From positions 32,188,630 to 32,252,629 of the forward strand of contig NC_043964.1 in NCBI RefSeq assembly GCF_902148855.1: a stretch of DNA of 64,000 nucleotides, given 5' to 3'. A program made the translations under genes and the position numbers. Under the pieces are notes generated by a model. That model was not told the DNA's origin. It saw nothing but the letters and a program-made list of their open reading frames with translations, and did not search any database. This document shows, in pieces, positions 11,796 through 23,152 of the stretch. Source of the DNA: Sphaeramia orbicularis. Its lineage: Eukaryota; Chordata; Actinopteri; Kurtiformes; Apogonidae. The first letter of the stretch is position 1, and each line of letters opens with the position of its first letter.

Positions 11796-12907
11796 CAGTT
11801 AAATCTCAGTGTAATGTATGCTTTCAAAAATTTGAATAGGTGTCCTGTCGAGACACCCTACTTGTCAATTTGAGCTACCTAGCACTACCGAGCATGTGCA
11901 CGCAAGTGTATGACCCCCAAGCGTTTTCACAGTTTAAAGACCCATCAATATGTGCTACCCCAGGCAGAACCCAATAATATTTTGTTGAGGCTGGTTTAAG
12001 CCGATAAGTGAAAGACTTCCCAGGAGGTCTGCACTGGAGTTTCTCATGAAGAATGAAAAGTTCTTTTGTATTTGTGACATAAAATAAACTAATATTGACT
12101 CAGTGTCACTGGAGGCAGTAAATCTCAGACATAAACCAGGAAGAGACACACCCAGGTGCAAAGGTTTGGTTCAGAGCAGCAGACCAGTCCAGGGGGACGT
12201 TGGACTAGTTGGATAGTGAAATTCAGTCTACAGTAAGTGCAATTTTTATTTGATCTCTGGATGTACATGTAGGCTTATGAATTCTACTTCATCTAAACGC
12301 ACTGTAGGATACAGAGTGGATGCATTCAAGGTACATTAAGACATTTTTTTCAGCAGCTGGTGTGAGTTTACCCTCTCATAGTAAATGTTTTTCTCTCAGT
12401 ACTTGTGTTGTAGGTCCTGGCTTCATATCTTGACTTTCCTACTCTGTTTTCTCTCAGTTATTTCTTTTTTAAATCCTCCCCATCAATCCTGTCCATGTCT
12501 TTCCTTGTTTCATTCAAGTGGGAAAAAAAGCAGGATTTTTTTTTTTTTATCCTAACTGCAAAATACAATGTATTATCTGCCTATAAGAATGAACTACCCA
12601 TGTTTTCTCTCTATGAGCCACACCTATAAAAGATCACATTAAGTTACAACAAATTCCAGTGTATTTTTGAGGCTTCTTTGTCACCTAAACACAGCAGATG
12701 TACTACTACTAGTTTGTATGTTTTGTATTTAATTCTACATCCATTAAAAAGCCTAAATAAGTGCAATAATTTGTTCATTTGTGTAACAATACATTAACTT
12801 TTTTCAGAGGCAATTCATGACATCCATCAACTACAGTTTACTACGACTTAAAAAATCACAAAACCTATATTGTCTGTATTGAAAAAATATCGCTGCCTGA
12901 AATTTAA

Positions 12908-13380
12908 CCTATAAAGACCCAAACATCCACCTTTAACCTAAGCCATCTACTGATCTAAACTGTTTAATACCTGTTGATCCACAATCAATATATGTAAATA
13001 ATTGCTGTAAAATACAGTTTGTCATCTTTTCATGGTCATCAGATATGACCCATTTGGACGTTCAGAGACTCCGTAGTAAATGTGGAAACACCATTATCTT
13101 CTACATCATTGATTCACCAGTAAAACCCATCCAGTTGGATCAATGACAGTGGATGGAGACACTGGGCTTATGTTCAGTTAATGATAGATTTTTACTAAAA
13201 AAGCCACTTTTTCTTCAGTTTTCTCTGTTTTTCATACATTAACCTTTAACTTTAATCTCAGCTTTTATGAACATCTACATGATCAGTAAATCAAATACAG
13301 GAAAATATATTATTTTACTGAAAAACATGAAATGCAGGGGATAATATTATAATAAATGGTGATAAATCACTTAAGAAAGG
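12908..13380 (+). mobile_element. TTAA-flanked MITE (family A, copy 3)
   Basis: It begins CTATAAAGACCCAAACATCC after TTAA (12904-12907) and stops at TTAA (13381-13384). The last ~70 bp seen in copy 4 (40679-41177) are missing. The interior matches copies 1, 2 and 4. Confidence 0.75.
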
Positions 13381-13474
13381 TTAACTAGAGAAGTAAAAAC
13401 TCCTTCTTGATTGTTTTAGACTGTAAATGTAAAAATATATTTTCTTTCTCTTTGTTAACTGATTAGGTTTGCAG

Positions 13475-13588
13475 AAGATTAAGCTCTTATCGGTAACTCG
13501 TGTTGAAGAGTGGAGTGATTTGAAGAGAAATGGGAGGAATTAAATGACCTAAATCAACTGGATGTTTCTGTTCAAGTCAAGATTCTTG
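13475..13588 (+). other. Possible 5' UTR exon of the samd9-like gene
   Basis: An acceptor (tttgcag) precedes 13475 and a consensus donor (TTG|gtaagtg) follows 13588. The stretch has no long reading frame; one short upstream frame begins at an ATG near 13531 and stops after a few codons. SAMD9-family genes usually have non-coding leader exons, so this is a plausible one. Inference from splice signals only. Confidence 0.35.
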
Positions 13589-13719
13589 GTAAGTGAAGTG
13601 ACAACAAACGGTCAGATCTTTGCAGAGGTATGTTACTGTAATGTGTGGGAGGATTTCTCTAAGGAGCACATACATGTAATACCATAACCTCCAATTTTTA
13701 GACTCTGGATGAGTCTAGG

Positions 13720-13975
13720 TAAGTAAGTAAACTTTATTTCTCTTGCAGTTTTCACAGATAAAATCACAAAATGCTTTACAGTGCTAACAAAAGAGTATGA
13801 GGTTAAAAGATCACAGATGCATTGTGGGGCTTGTCCATGTATTCCTGTCAAAACTAAAATGTTTGACTGGTAGCCAGTGTAAAGCAGACAAAATTGGGGT
13901 GATGTGATCCTGTTGGTGAGGTCCTGTTCACAGCCTGGTCCCAGCATTCTGAACAGATATGTTCGGTTTCAACAA
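13720..13975 (-). mobile_element. LINE fragment (reverse-transcriptase C-terminal end and 3' tail)
   Basis: Read on the minus strand from about 13950, the sequence encodes QNAGTRL, a stop, then TGPHQQDHITPILSALHWLP. This matches the well-known 'QNAAARLLT...HITPVL.SLHWLP' region at the C-terminal end of L2/CR1-like LINE polyproteins. It is a 5'-truncated copy with one stop visible in this stretch. The clade assignment is approximate. Confidence 0.7.
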
Positions 13976-14397
13976 TCTGATTAGACAGATTATCAAACAT
14001 GTGTTTGGTTCACAAGATAATCAAACGCTAACCCTAAATGCACTTCAATATGCACTGTAACTCTGATCATTGGTCACTTTAAATCAGGTGTTTTAGGGTT
14101 GGGGATTTTATTTTACAATGTACTAACACTAAGAAGCTGCTGTGTGTGGGTGTATGTGCTTGTGTGGGTGGACTGGCAATGGCTTTTAATTGGAAGTTTG
14201 ACATTGTTTTTTATTGTTTGCAATCTGATGCTGCTTTTATACTACATAAATTTCTAGGTACTTATTCTTCTATTGTGATGTTGATTATATATTGTACACT
14301 GTGTTGCTCTTTGTCTATGAAGGGACAGCAGGTGAAATCTAGTCATTTGGCTAAATCTGGTGTAGTGCATTTTTTTCTATTTCTTGAGATCAATGTA

Positions 14398-14929
14398 CGA
14401 GGGGTGACTGAAAAGTTTTGAGCCTAACATGGAAAGGATTAAGATATGAAGACCAAATTTGGTCCATGAAATCTTTCACATATCTTAATCCTATCCACTA
14501 AATTTCTTGGTCATAACAATCTTTTTCCCTGTTTTACAGGTCCCTGAACTTTCTGTATCACGTGTTTCCTGAAACATGGACAAACCTGAGTATTGGGCTG
14601 TCATCAAGTACGTGTACGACCTTTGCCTTCTTTGGGGTCGGTGACATGGGATGTTCCCATTGTTTTGACTGCTCCTTGGTCTCAGGCTGATAGTGATGGA
14701 CCCAAGTCTCATCCATAGTCGCAAATCAGCCCAATACTCAAGTTTGTCCATTTTTCAGGAAACACTTAATAAAAAAAGTTCAGGGACCTGTAAAACAGGG
14801 AAAAAGATTACTATGACCAAGAAATTTAGTGGATAGGATTAAGATATCTGAAAGATTTTATGGACCAAATGTGGTCTTCATATCTTAACCCTTTCCATGT
14901 TAGGCTCAAAACTTTTCAATCACCCCTCG
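14398..14929 (-). mobile_element. Foldback mariner-derived element with transposase fragment
   Basis: It is flanked by TA and starts CGAGGGGTGACTGAAAAG, mirrored at the right by its complement. The two arms are unusually long: about 14398-14604 pairs with about 14723-14929. The 120-bp loop, read on the minus strand, keeps an uninterrupted mariner transposase piece (TMDETWVHHYQPETKEQ, the first catalytic Asp region). It is 532 bp long and non-autonomous. It lies between the putative leader exon and first coding exon of the samd9-like gene. Confidence 0.85.
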
Positions 14930-15028
14930 TATATTGCACAAGGTCCTCCTAAAATAAATTAACTAAATTGTAAAAAGTTATCATCCTACAAATACTAACA
15001 CTTATTTATTTCCTTAGACACCCTAAAA

Positions 15029-18000
15029 ATGGAAAGGAGTTCATCAGTGATGGGTAAGTGAAATATTTTAGCATTTCACACAGTAGTAATGTGTCTAATC
15101 ATCTAATCTGTTTTTAAATAATATTGCTAAACTCTGTGCCGGCTTAAAAATATACCAGAGATGTTAAAAGTCTGAGACATTGTCAATTTATTGTTCCACC
15201 TGATATTTTATTCCATAGGATGGAAGGAAGAACTGACCCATGACAAATGGACAGAGGCTCATGTGAGCTCATGGTTGAGGCACATCGGAATAAAAGAGTG
15301 CTACATAAAAAAACTGGAGGTAGAGGAGGTAACAGGACCTGTTCTCTCAAGTCTCTCAAGACAATATTTGAGCAGTACAATTGGAATGAAATCTGGTCAA
15401 ACTGAACACCTACTTAAGAAAAGAGATGAGCTGATAAAGTCAGAACTGCAGCAACTAAAAACTGGAAGTGATTCATGTGGTAAAAGTGCAGATGGTCAAA
15501 AAGAAAGACCCCCAAGGCAGGAATTACACCTTCCTTCACAAAAACCTGACGACAAAACAGAGCAGGAAAAAAGTCCTATAGAATGCAGTGACAACTCTGC
15601 TTTTGTTGGAGTAACACTGTCCTCATGTGAATACCGTAAATTTGATGAGGATGAGAAACACTGTAGGTATGTAAAACACAGTGTGCTTCCTCCAGAGACA
15701 GGAATTGAAAACCTGATTGTCCCATGTCATGAATACAAGTCACTGGAGACTGCACACACACTCGACTCAAAAAGGCTACAAGCAAAAGTAGCAAGTGAGG
15801 TGTTAAGATTTGCATGTGCCTGCATGAACATGCGATCCAATGGGACAATTCATTTTGGTGTCATGGATAAAGTTAAAGGCACGTACAAACATGGAGAAAT
15901 CATTGGGATTCCTGTTAAAAATAAGGAAGACTTTGTGGATGCATTAGAATATATCGAGAGATCCTTCAGAGATTCAATGCGACAATATGATGCAAGGAAG
16001 TGCATAAGACAGCCAAGATTTATTGAAGTTCTGGACAAGCAAACCACAGAGAAAACATTTGTCATTGAATATGATGTTGTGCCAAAAGCCAGCATTGTAA
16101 AAGGAAAACTTTATCGTGTTGGCATCCCCAAATTCTCTGAAAATGACAAAAAAGTCAAACTTGAAGACAGGATTCCCTATTGGAGGGTAGGGGCGAACAC
16201 ACCCCGCATTCCTGATGATGATCTTGATGATTTCATTCAAGGACTGAGAGAGAAAGACCAGCAAAGAGAGGAGGCCGAATCTTCAGAAGATCAAAGAACT
16301 GTTGACTTTAAGGAGAACCAAAAACGAAAACTCTCCATCCTCTTAACATGTGGCAAAACATACATGGACAACTCTCTGTTTTATATCATTGTGACAAACA
16401 AAATTCAACCACAGCAGCTTCAGAGCATCAACTTCTTGATTCACATGAACCTTATTTGTGTTTTTGATTTTGACCCTGATTCAGAGACATGTGGCCTTTG
16501 TGGAAAATATATGGAGCACAAAGCTGTAAACTTTCACTCACTTGACAACTATGTAAATGACACCAGATTGGGAATTACCAAGCTTAAAAATCATTTGCAG
16601 CTCTTTAGGAAAACAAGCTGGATTTTCTGCAATGGCAGAGGCAATTTCCCTGAAGAAGAACCCTGTGATGAAAATATCTGGATCAGAACTCGCAAAAAGA
16701 AACTGAAAAAGGCAGTGTCATTAATCTGCAATGAAATCCTTGACAGGCGGTCATTTGTGGTTGTCTTTCTGCTCATGTCTGATGTTGAGCAGCCACTCGT
16801 TGAGACATTCCATGAATTCTACGCAGAAATGAATGGGCATGACTTTTTGACTGTCATATCAGATTCAAGGGAATACTATAAAAAGTGGTCAAGTCTTGCC
16901 CAGGTGTCTTGTGAGATGTCTACTCTTAAAGACATCAGCATCGCTGAAATGCCACTGAGTCACATAGATGCCACTGTTCAAAGCATTCAGCTCTCAAAGA
17001 GTCAGCCTACCAGGACATTACCAGTCTTTAATGGAGGTGTGTGCTTCTTGAAGTCAGTTGACGAAGATGAGCTTGACTCTTTAGAAGTCATCAGTATTGA
17101 CCAATGTGATGAAATAAATGTGAAGATTCTGAGAAGGGACCAAATCCAACAAAGGGAAAGATACTTCTATCGTGGTGGAAAGATAGAGTGGATGAACTTC
17201 TGGCTAGCTGACAAACACAAGTGTGGGGAAATTATAAAGAGGGATGCTTATGAAGAAGTAAACACAATCCTAACAGAGATTGTACATCGTAGCAAAGCTG
17301 TACATACAATTGAGAGTGTGAACATATATCATCATCCTGGCAGTGGTGGAAGTACAGTGGCACGGCAGATCATCTGGACCTGGAGGATGAAAGTACGATG
17401 TGCAGTTGTTAATCAAGATAAAGTCATTTCAACTGTGTGTGAACATGCTACAAGATTAAGAGATCATGATGAGAGAGACAAAAACAACTGTTTGCCTGTG
17501 CTTTTGCTCTTGGAGGACCAAAGTTCAGAGTACGTGCACGATCTCAGACAGGAGCTCATAAAGAACCTTGCAACCAAAAAAATAAGTCCTTCTGTGTTGT
17601 GCTTTATCCTGCTTATTTGCAACAGGTCAGGTGATCCAGAAAGAATGTGCAGAGCATCACCATCCCAAACAGTCGCAATCACACACAGGTTGTCAAGTAC
17701 AGAAAGGTCTTTGTTTTCAAAAAAGGCTGAGCAATTTAGGTCCCAGTTTCAGGAAGACATCATTCTACCACTTGAGTGGATTCAGTCAAAATACATTGAG
17801 GATTTTGTTAAAAACCTTCTGGAAAAAATGGAGCATTCATCACCTATAACACGCCTCATCAGATTTGTGGCTCTCCTGAACTGCTATGTTGACAACTCAT
17901 TCATTTCTGTGTCACACTGTGAAGCATATCTTGGCATAGCCAACCATGGAAAAAACTATCTCAGTGATGAGGCCAGGCATATTTTCATCCACTTCAGGGA

Positions 18001-19801
18001 TGATTCAACGCACATATCATCTGTACGGATCATTCATCCACTGGTGGCAAAGGAAATTCTGAGGCAGATGTGTGTAAATGTGCCTCAGAGTGTTATTGCC
18101 ATGGATCTCATTACAGATAAAGTACTTGTCAATCACAGGTTTGGCAGAGACGTGTTTCAGCAGTTCATTAGGGCTCTCTTCATTAGACACAACAAAAAGA
18201 GCAGAGGAGACCCTGAAGACACAGCTTTTTCACCTCTTATTGAGCATGTCACCACTGAAGAAGATGGTATACAGAAAGCTGTTGATCTCATGAGAGCTGC
18301 TTACTCTGCTTTGGGGAAAGATGGATATGTGGCACAACAGCTTGCCCAGTTCCTTTGCACAAACCTGAGACTTAAAGAGGCTGCTGAATGGGCAGAGAAA
18401 GCAAAATGTCTTCTTCCTTGTCATACTTCTGTCCTTGACACTCTGGGCCAAGTGTACAAGAGGTGGTTTTACCACTTGCATGACACACTTGAGGAAAAAC
18501 AACCTTCAACTGAAACAGGAATTGAAATCATAAGCACTGCACTCAAAGGAATGTCTGCCTTTCAGGCATCTGAAAAGACATTGACAGAGATCGTCAGTAT
18601 AAACAGTTCATACCATGCAGTAGATGTCGGTTGTAGACTGTTAAAATTCTTATCTGGATTAGATATCTTCTCAAGTAGCACTGGAAAATCTGAGTTGGTG
18701 AAGTACTTGTTAACAGAGTACATACCAGAAGACGTTAAAAAACCTTGGCAGGAATTCCATTGGCAGTTGAAACAATTACAGAAGAGGTTGCATCATGCAT
18801 TTGAGTTTATTTCTGAAGATCTCTGCTACTTTCAAACTGATATTCATGTAAAGGAAGCAGAGGTTGATGCAAGAGATCCAGAACAAGTACCGAGTCCCAG
18901 AGAATGGCTGACGAGGAAGGGTACAGTGTACACTGAATTTTTTTGCACAAGACAAGTTGACACCATCCCAGAAAGTAACAGCACTGACATGGCCTGTCCA
19001 ACTGAACCACTTTCTCCATTCCAAAGACAGATGAAGAGATACCAGCTGGGTGGAGGAAACGTCACATCAATCCTGTCTTTAATTCATGACACAGAACCAG
19101 AGAGCGCAAGAGACAAACTTGAGACAATCATCAGCATGCATCCAAAAACCCAAACATGGAATGAACTTGATGAAACAGAACTTGTAAACTTCATCTTTTG
19201 CCAAATTGCTCTTAACTGTACTCAGCTTAAGTCCTCAAAGCTTCTCTCCCTTCTAAAACTTCAAGATCTGAGTAAGAGATTTACTACACAAGGCAGAAAC
19301 ATGTCATCAGCAAGTGCCCTCTTCCTTGTCTCTCTTCTGTTTTGGCCTGAGACAAGTGATGAACTGAGTCCTTCCTGCAGCCAGATCCTCTCATCAGCCA
19401 CTGATGCACTTAAAAGACTCAGTGAGAAAAAATGCCAAAATGCATCACAAAGGAAAAGCAGAATTGTTTTCCACTTCTTTCTAGGAAAGGGAAAGGGTCT
19501 CGACAAGATAGTCCACAAAAGTGTTTTTGGGAAGCAGATTAAGGACACCCTGAGTGACAGAAAACTGAAATGGCTTAAAGGGGAGGTTTGGAAAACAAGC
19601 GAGGTCGTCCAGTTACTGAAACGCGTTGATGGACGGTCAGAAAAAGGACAACTATTCATCCAAGGTGGAACCAGAGACAGCAGGATTAGGATATTTCCTC
19701 AAATTTCTAACACTCTACCACATGGAAATGAAAATGTAACTTTCTATGTGGGCTTTTCATTTGGTGGAGTGTTTGCTTTTGACATCCAAGTAAAGAAGTA
19801 A
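15029..19801 (+). CDS. samd9l: SAMD9/SAMD9L-like antiviral STAND-type protein
   Basis: Innate immune effector. Human SAMD9 and SAMD9L restrict poxviruses and block translation through an AlbA-like nuclease acting on tRNA-Phe. Coding exons are 15029-15053 (MERSSSVM, split Gly) and 15219-19801; the junction is in phase and the joined protein has about 1,535 aa, the family's usual size. Visible order: SAM domain (about residues 10-75, with KWTEAHVSSWLRHIGI); Schlafen/AlbA-like domain (about 175-345, HEYKSLE, then ASEVLRFACACMNMRSNG and FGVMD); central region; P-loop NTPase (about 705-730, HHPGSGGSTVARQI, with Walker-B-like LLLLEDQ near 770); helical TPR-like region (about 1040-1100); C-terminal OB-like fold (about 1460-1535). 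A start at 15191 would lie in the intron and is less likely than the spliced ATG. The frame is intact. It could be either SAMD9- or SAMD9L-like, since fish co-orthologues are not split cleanly. Confidence 0.93.
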
Positions 19802-20940
19802 CTTCCAGTGGCAACTCTTAACATCTGCAAATACAAGTAGAGCTTTAATTGTTCCTTAAGGACTTTGTTTACATGTTAAATATTTAAGTTCCATGTCTAC
19901 CTTCTGACTGGTTCATTTCATTTACAATGTTCCAAAAAGTGAAAGAGTGTAGTGCATTAGTTTTTATGTAATTCTGCTGACAAACCAACTAGCAAATGGA
20001 TACAGATGAAAACACAACAGAAGTAATGCATCTTTGAATTTATATTATTTGAACTCTATTTAATGATCTGACAAATATAGAATGGCCAAAGGTCAAAATG
20101 TCCCTGATGTATGTAAAATAAAAAGCATTACGATGCAATTACTAATTCGACATTTAGCTGTTGACCATACTTTATGCTCAAGGGAATCATAGTAGTTTAA
20201 TAAAAATATATAAAAGTGTATATGTAGAAGTGCATGTGTGGGTTCATATATGAATGTATGTATGTACATAGTGTTAAATATTGTTAGCCTCATAGCATAA
20301 TTGTCAGGTCATAGCCAATGATGCAAAATGAAGCAGCAGTGTTGTGAGAGTTAAGTTATGTACATCTCACAATTTGGCCAAAATTATGACTTTTCTATTA
20401 TTACGCTATGAGGCAAATGCCACTGTGACCTGTAAGTTGCAATGCACATGTGTAAATGAGGCATAATATTGATCTTCAGAAATGTCAGGTTAAATCATGG
20501 TTGCTGTATCACATATTTTAGCATGATTGCACTTGAATAATGTTAACACTTTTCTTTTTAATGTTTGTCTTTAGTGTTTTTTATATGAGCCTGTCAAAGA
20601 AGAGTTTCTGTAACTCATAACCAAGTTTATCTATTGTTTTGTGACATGATAGCTTGTAATTATAAACATGTTCATAATGTAATTTTACTGTTTTGTATTA
20701 AAATATTGAGAAAAATTTGGAGTTTATCATTTATAAGTTACTCATTACCAAATGCAGAATGAAAGTCACAGTAACAGATCCATGTAGATGCTTTATGTCA
20801 GTTCATACACAGCTATGTTTTATTCCAACCAAAGGATAAATATTAGTTTCTGCTGACTGAAAGATCAGCCGAGTGGAATACTACATTTAAAAATGGGAAA
20901 ATGATGGGAAACATGAGACATTTCAAGGTTTATGAACAGG
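19802..20940 (+). other. 3' flank of samd9l with degraded repeats
   Basis: A candidate poly(A) signal AATAAA lies at 20117-20122. 20277-20410 is a small inverted-repeat element (ATTGTTAGCCTCATAGCATA at the left, ACGCTATGAGGCAAAT at the right). 20430-20750 looks like a heavily mutated copy of the hAT-like MITE family. No gene is seen. Confidence 0.5.
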
Positions 20941-22017
20941 TTTTATTCAGATAAAAACAGCAAATACACAGAAACTGGTAAAATAATCCAACCAATCCCT
21001 AACGAGTCTTTTGAGTAAAATATTCAAGACTGACCTGCGATGTTTTTATGTAATCTGACATAACATCCCACCACTTAAATCCTCCAACACATCCAAGACA
21101 CCCCAATACAATTAAACTCTTAAAAAGAAAATGTCATTAAGTAGAGTTGGAAGCTATTGCTGTTTCTTTTTTGTAACTTCCATAACATTTTAATGTCAAT
21201 TTGACATTTTACACAATGAAGTCATTATGCATTCTTCAAGATGAGCTGGAAAAATATTTGACCAAGGTGTAAGTGAACCCATACTTACCGAAGACGACTG
21301 TATTTACTCATGCAGAACTTGGTTGCTGACTTTCACATAAGTTATTAATTACAATCACTATGTTAAGGTGCTGATGGCATTAATTAAAACCAAAATATTC
21401 AAGCCCAAAATGTATGAGGACATTTTGGCCCCGAAAACAAATATTGTTGTGGGTTTATTAATTTCTTTTCAAAAATACCCCCATGTTAGAAATAAAGATG
21501 TCACTATTTGTGGACACAAAATAAAGTTGAAGGAAATCATAGCAGTGGTACTTACAGTTTTAACTAACCTGTGACTGGTAGATTCTCCTTCATGTAAGTA
21601 GTTAAATGCAAATGCTCAAGTGAGGAAAGCTGAATGAAACAAACAGGATTAAGTGGAAAAACCATTTTGTAATCTCAAATACCTCTTACCAGCAAAAAGT
21701 GAACGTATACATATATAGCTGACAGACTGCTGATGGTATTTATGTGGGCATCAAACAGCTGATTTGACTTTTGACCAAACCATTAATATCTGAACAATGA
21801 ATCACTGTGGACTGGTTAATAACCAAAGCTTCAATGGGAGTAAAGTTTAATTAACAGCTCTAATACTTAAGTATAGAGCTATTACATCAAAACAGAGCTT
21901 CCTGAAGTTCTCACCGGTCAATGGAAAAACAAGTTGAATGGCATAGAAGAGCAGAATATCATTTACATGAGCCAACATGCCTGAAGAAAATGGTTCCTAA
22001 ATGCAACAACACAAACA

Positions 22018-22165
22018 AGGGCCTTCACCAAACTTGCTGCAAGTTTGGGGACTTTGAGATCCAACAGCGTTGAAGCTGTGAGGGCCCCTGGTAATGAATG
22101 AGAAGACAAAAAATGGTGAGACTTGCCTCAGGCTGAAACAGGGCTACACTGAGACAGGGCCTCAG
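22018..22165. other. Structured element, copy 1 (candidate RNA three-way junction)
   Basis: An outer stem pairs AGGGCCTTCAC (22018-22028) with GTGAGGGCCCCT (22078-22089). Inside lie two hairpins: CCAAACTTG/CAAGTTTGG (nine pairs, 3-base loop) and ACAGC/GCTGT. A related copy lies at 22685-22815. Orientation is not certain; it would be transcribed on the minus strand if it belongs to the znf207 3' UTR. Confidence 0.45.
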
Positions 22166-22684
22166 CCAGTCCCCCATGGCATTGCTACAGGGAGAAGAGA
22201 AATTTGGGTTTTAGCACTATGGCCACTAGCAACCCGGATATGCAGCTGTACAATGCACTCAGTGTGTCAAAGTCCAGTCTACCAGTGCCATGTACAGAGC
22301 ATCAGTATGATAACACAATACACCTCTTATACAGTAGTAAAAAGAAAACATTACCTTAAACATATCCAACATTTATCTGTCTTTTTAACTCAACAAACAT
22401 TTTAAAGTAGACGTTCACATTTCAGCTCACATCTGTTTTAATTGTTCATTTTGAAGACACACAAAAGTACAAACCTGCTGTGACGTCTTTTTCCCCATTC
22501 ACGTCCCGCAAAGAAGAGTCTTAAATTTTTGCCAAATTTTATTACAGTACAGTGTTACAGCAGTACATATCATTTCATGTAATAATCACTTTACTCCATC
22601 TATTTACCTTTAAGGGGGTACCTTCCTATTTAGATGAATAAAGTATGACTATGAAACACAATGAACATATAAACAGTTAGTTGA

Positions 22685-22815
22685 AGCCCTCACCAAACAA
22701 AGTTGGGGACACAAAGTCCAACAGCACCTGCGTGCTGTGAAGGCCTCACTGTTTAGCTGAGAACAGAAATGTATTTACATAAAACTTGCCTTGGTACAGG
22801 GTGGGTACTGCCCAT
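22685..22815. other. Structured element, copy 2
   Basis: It is colinear with 22018-22165 (blocks CTCACCAAAC, GTTGGGGAC, GTCCAACAGC, GCTGTGA-GGCC, GAGAA.ACA, ACTTGCCT, ACAGGG). The ACAGC/GCTGT hairpin is extended to seven pairs (ACAGCAC/GTGCTGT), while the first hairpin is weaker and the outer stem carries one mismatch. Confidence 0.45.
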
Positions 22816-23152
22816 GTAACTCCAGCGCCTTCACAACACTACGAACCATATCTACTACACTTCTATACACCTAAATGAAACATGAGAAGGAAAAAAGCCA
22901 CAGAACAGAGATGGTTGGAAACAACAGTTCATAGTCTTGGTTAGGTACAGTGTAAATATTTCCCATGCGCTCTGTGATGTATTTATAGCTCTTTTTTTTT
23001 TTGCTGTTTATTCAGTGTCTCTTCCTCATAGCTGTAGTAGAATAAACAGTACGTCGTGGTACTAAAATACCAACACTGGTTTGTCTACTAGAAGCTGAGG
23101 ACATTAGAAAAGGGTTGAGTGTCCAAACCTATAGAAGAGAGGAGAGCAGGCT

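Larger units (their letters stand above)
20941..23152 (-). other. Probable znf207 3' UTR and downstream flank
   Basis: No long coding frame is present. TTTATT at about 20942 (AATAAA on the minus strand) could end a 2.2-kb 3' UTR; earlier sites such as the one near 22540 are also possible. The stretch contains the paired structured elements at 22018-22165 and 22685-22815. Confidence 0.4.

Noticed and set aside
13633-13947. 104-aa minus-strand protein
   Set aside because: It mixes frames of a truncated LINE; the meaningful reading is the LINE C-terminal HITPILSALHWLP in another frame.
14491-14751. 86-aa minus-strand protein
   Set aside because: Out-of-frame translation of the mariner transposase remnant.
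15191-15218. ATG at 15191 as the samd9l start
   Set aside because: These codons lie before an acceptor at 15218; splicing from 15053 gives an in-phase MERSSSVM-G start that reads directly into the SAM domain.
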